A stretch of DNA of 33,524 nucleotides from assembly GCA_946406585.1 (NCBI GenBank), contig CAMJLI010000006.1, forward strand, positions 1-33,524, given 5' to 3'. The position numbers and the translations under genes are program-made. Of the stretch, positions 32,053 through 33,524 are shown piece by piece; the first letter of the stretch is position 1; every line of letters starts with the position of its first letter. This DNA comes from an uncultured Prevotellaceae bacterium (GTDB lineage Bacteria > Bacteroidota > Bacteroidia > Bacteroidales > Bacteroidaceae). The notes under the pieces are model-generated. The model was not told where the DNA came from, made no database searches, and saw nothing but the letters and a program-made list of their open reading frames with translations.

Positions 32053-32112
32053 TAGAGAACTTCAAGATCTGCCGAGAAAGGCAAGGATTTACAGAATGAC
32101 ATGAATTAGCAT

Positions 32113-32927
32113 TTACAAAAAAACAGAGGAAACATTCATCACTCGTTGCAAACAAGATGTCACGCCATGGAATTGAGTATAAACGGCTTCTATGACTTTT
32201 GGTTCCACGTCTTTCCCATATTCACGGAACTGCCGCCTCGCAAACTCAACATATTTCTCAAGGGAGATTGGCGCAAGCCCCATTGTGATGACTGACTGAT
32301 AGAATGGTCGGGAGGGAGATGTGAAAATTTCACTCATCAAATGTCGTTTGGAACCAGCAAAGATGAAAGTGGTCTGACAACAACACTGAATGTGGGTGCG
32401 AAGAGCTGCCTCAATATTCTTTCCATCATTGTAATTCGTAATCTGCTGGAACTCATCTATTGCTACGATGCAAGGTTTGTCGGCATGTTCAAGATAATAG
32501 AAAATCTCATCCAATGTGATTGTTGGGTTTTCCATGTTGCCAAGACCTATACCCCAAACTGGATTTCCATTGATGTCGAAAGAGATTTCAGATTTCAAAG
32601 ACTTCAGCGTGGAAACAAACCGCCCCCACACTTTGCGCCCTTTAGACTTCAAATTGTCCATGATTGCCTTGCCGAATTCATAGACAAAGTCTCTTAAAGA
32701 GTTTGTGGCATAGATGTCGATAAGGAAAGTGTGATAGTTCTCCTTGATGTCGGGCTGTGCGAAACAGTGACGAATAAGGTCGGTCTTTCCCAATCGACGT
32801 GGTGAGATGAGGGCCAAGTTGTTCTCATTAGTCAACAACGAGAGTATATCAGTTGTTTCCCGCTCTCGGTCACAAAAGTTTCACTGCCTGCATAGCCTTT
32901 GGTAACAAACGGGCTCTTGCGTTTCAT
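32113..32927 (-). pseudogene. Frameshifted, C-terminally truncated AAA-type ATPase
   Basis: The original start is the ATG at 32927 (MKRKSPFVTKGYAGSE). That frame stops after 31 codons. The conserved continuation FCDRERETTDILSLLTNENN lies in the next frame, which is restored by adding one base at the A-run 32874-32877 (T-run on the coding strand). After that the frame runs to 32113. The protein belongs to the archaeal-type AAA ATPases common in Bacteroidota. Walker A-like ISPRRLGKTDLI, Walker B CIVAIDEFQQI and sensor region FIFAGSKRHLMSEIF are visible. It ends abruptly after FHGVTSCLQRVMNV, whereas the members I recall continue for about 100 residues with a helical C-terminal domain. The function of the family is unclear. 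The frameshift could be real or a homopolymer sequencing error; the C-terminal loss is not explained that way. Confidence 0.82.
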
Positions 32928-33003
32928 CTTATCTTTAGTTTATCTTGATGATAATGTTTATGCATTGACGTTTAGAAAATGTGTTTTCGTCGAAATCAGC
33001 ATG

Positions 33004-33034
33004 CAAAGATAAGACTTATTCATGAAATTCCCAA
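33004..33034 (-). promoter_or_regulatory. Promoter of the ATPase remnant
   Basis: On the minus strand, TTG (33034-33032), 20 bases, TATCTTTG (33011-33004) followed by CA. It would give a leader of about 70 bases before the ATG at 32927. Confidence 0.65.
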
Positions 33035-33039
33035 TATTA

Positions 33040-33102
33040 TTATCATAAAAATGATTATTATATTTATGATTATTGAAAAAGTGATAATCATATTTATGAT
33101 AA
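33040..33102. repeat. AT-rich inverted repeat upstream of the ATPase promoter
   Basis: Arms 33040-33059 and 33083-33102 match at 18 of 20 positions (core TTATCATAAA). The 23-base centre repeats part of the arm as TTTATGATTATT. It lies immediately upstream of the -33 element of the ATPase promoter, so it may be an operator. Confidence 0.6.
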
Positions 33103-33195
33103 AACGCTGAACCATATGGGATATTGGGGAGGGTTTATTTATAAGCCTTTTACATTTGGAACCATCTGTGAGATAAAGGACAACAGGAAAAAATG

Positions 33196-33235
33196 AAAAG
33201 GCGGAGACACTCAATGCATTGGGTTTCCGCCTTTT
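33196..33235. terminator. Bidirectional terminator-like hairpin
   Basis: AAAAGGCGGA (33196-33205) pairs with TCCGCCTTTT (33226-33235). The inner ACTCAATG/CATTGGGT continues the stem with almost no loop. A-run before and T-run after allow it to act on either strand. Confidence 0.7.
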
Positions 33236-33311
33236 GCAGTATAATTTGGTGCTGATTATATCAACTATGAAAAATACCCTGTAAAAGTAAATAAGACAAC
33301 TTGATAAAGAA

Positions 33312-33353
33312 AATCAGGGCGTGCCAAATTGCAACATTTGACACGCCCTGATT
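33312..33353 (-). terminator. Terminator of the right-edge minus-strand gene
   Basis: 18-base arms (33312-33329 and 33336-33353) pair with one mismatch around the loop TGCAAC; the core is AATCAGGGCGTG. On the minus strand a T-rich stretch (TTCTTT) follows. It lies 20 bases after the stop of the edge gene. Confidence 0.75.
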
Positions 33354-33372
33354 ATCTTGGTCTATTATCAAA

Positions 33373-33524
33373 TTATTCGTCTTCCATGAAGAGAGGGTCG
33401 TCGGGAGTCACCATCACAGGAGTGATTTTCTCCATCTCCAATATGTTTTCTGGCACATATTTCTTGTCTACCACGAGACGGAACATGTATTCACGGAACC
33501 AGCGGTCGGTCATGACGAGGCACC
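33373..33524 (-). CDS. 3' end of an unidentified gene (partial)
   Basis: The last 50 codons of a gene that enters from the right edge, ending at TAA (33375-33373). The visible part includes VMTDRWFREYMFRLVVDKK, then KYVPENILEMEKITPV, and ends in an acidic tail (DDPLFMEDE). I do not recognise the family. A terminator follows at 33312-33353. That the frame runs to the window edge without a stop, and the terminator just behind it, are the reasons to call it real. Confidence 0.6.
   Translation of the reverse strand, partial: CLVMTDRWFREYMFRLVVDKKYVPENILEMEKITPVMVTPDDPLFMEDE

Larger units (their letters stand above)
31856..32112. other. Intergenic region with palindromes and an orphan promoter
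   Basis: No gene. It holds a weak stem CTCCCT/AGGGAG (31872-31893, no T-run), the palindrome at 31935-31973, and a plus-strand promoter at 32022-32052 with no open frame behind it. Confidence 0.6.
32928..33372. other. Intergenic region with ATPase promoter, inverted repeat and two terminators
   Basis: No gene is supported; the 64-codon minus-strand frame at 33020-33214 is built from the AT-rich repeat and has no recognisable content. It contains the ATPase promoter (33004-33034), an inverted repeat (33040-33102) and hairpins at 33196-33235 and 33312-33353. Confidence 0.6.

Noticed and set aside
33020..33214. 64-codon minus-strand open frame
   Set aside because: More than half of it is the AT-rich inverted repeat read as Ile/Met/Thr codons, and it overlaps the ATPase promoter.

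Overview
The window looks like a chromosomal segment of a member of the Bacteroidota, most likely Bacteroidales and Prevotellaceae-like. Evidence: promoters of the Bacteroidetes type (TTTG, about 19 bases, TAnnTTTG) in front of many genes; almost no Shine-Dalgarno sequences; a SusC/SusD pair; a PepSY-like small protein; meso-diaminopimelate dehydrogenase; and a trp operon that starts with trpB. Nearly all genes lie on the + strand. The exceptions are a DNA methyltransferase at the left, and a broken ATPase gene and a gene end at the right edge. I saw no tRNA, rRNA, CRISPR array or intact transposase.

Layout. 1-240: a 21-22 bp minisatellite. 349-2309: a PepSY-like membrane protein, an orphan beta-class DNA methyltransferase (minus strand) and an exported SH3-domain protein; the latter two are transcribed divergently from well-formed promoters. 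2470-7108: a sugar-porter MFS transporter and a very large cytoplasmic DUF5107/TPR protein. 7158-13376: a tryptophan operon (trpB-E-G-D-C-A) behind a promoter, a leader peptide with three consecutive Trp codons and a Rho-independent attenuator. trpF is absent from its expected place between trpC and trpA, and that junction is filled with 9-bp repeats that run on into the trpA coding sequence.

13543-20132: a signalling locus encoding a membrane sensor fused to a SpoIIE/RsbU phosphatase and an RsbW-like kinase domain, a TerB/ABCG-like transporter, a lipoprotein and a STAS anti-anti-sigma-like protein. All parts of a partner-switching circuit are present, but the target is not. 20486-23427: ddh, a rhodanese/metallo-beta-lactamase lipoprotein fusion and a metallophosphoesterase. 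23497-27930: a SusC/SusD pair with an unusual SusC N-terminus and no carbohydrate-active enzymes beside it. 28114-30727: an OprP-like porin and a sodium/solute symporter, preceded by a long palindrome that overlaps the porin promoter.

30728-33524 is an accessory, partly degraded region. It holds a multi-hairpin element, a small lipoprotein, several palindromes, a promoter with no gene behind it, a frameshifted and truncated ATPase gene, two hairpin terminators, and the 3' end of an unidentified gene.

The observations most worth follow-up are the partner-switching locus with unknown output, the trp attenuator, the missing trpF with repeat expansion into TrpA, and the palindrome with two alternative folds at the porin promoter. 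All identifications come from reading sequence and motifs. No database search or structure prediction was run.
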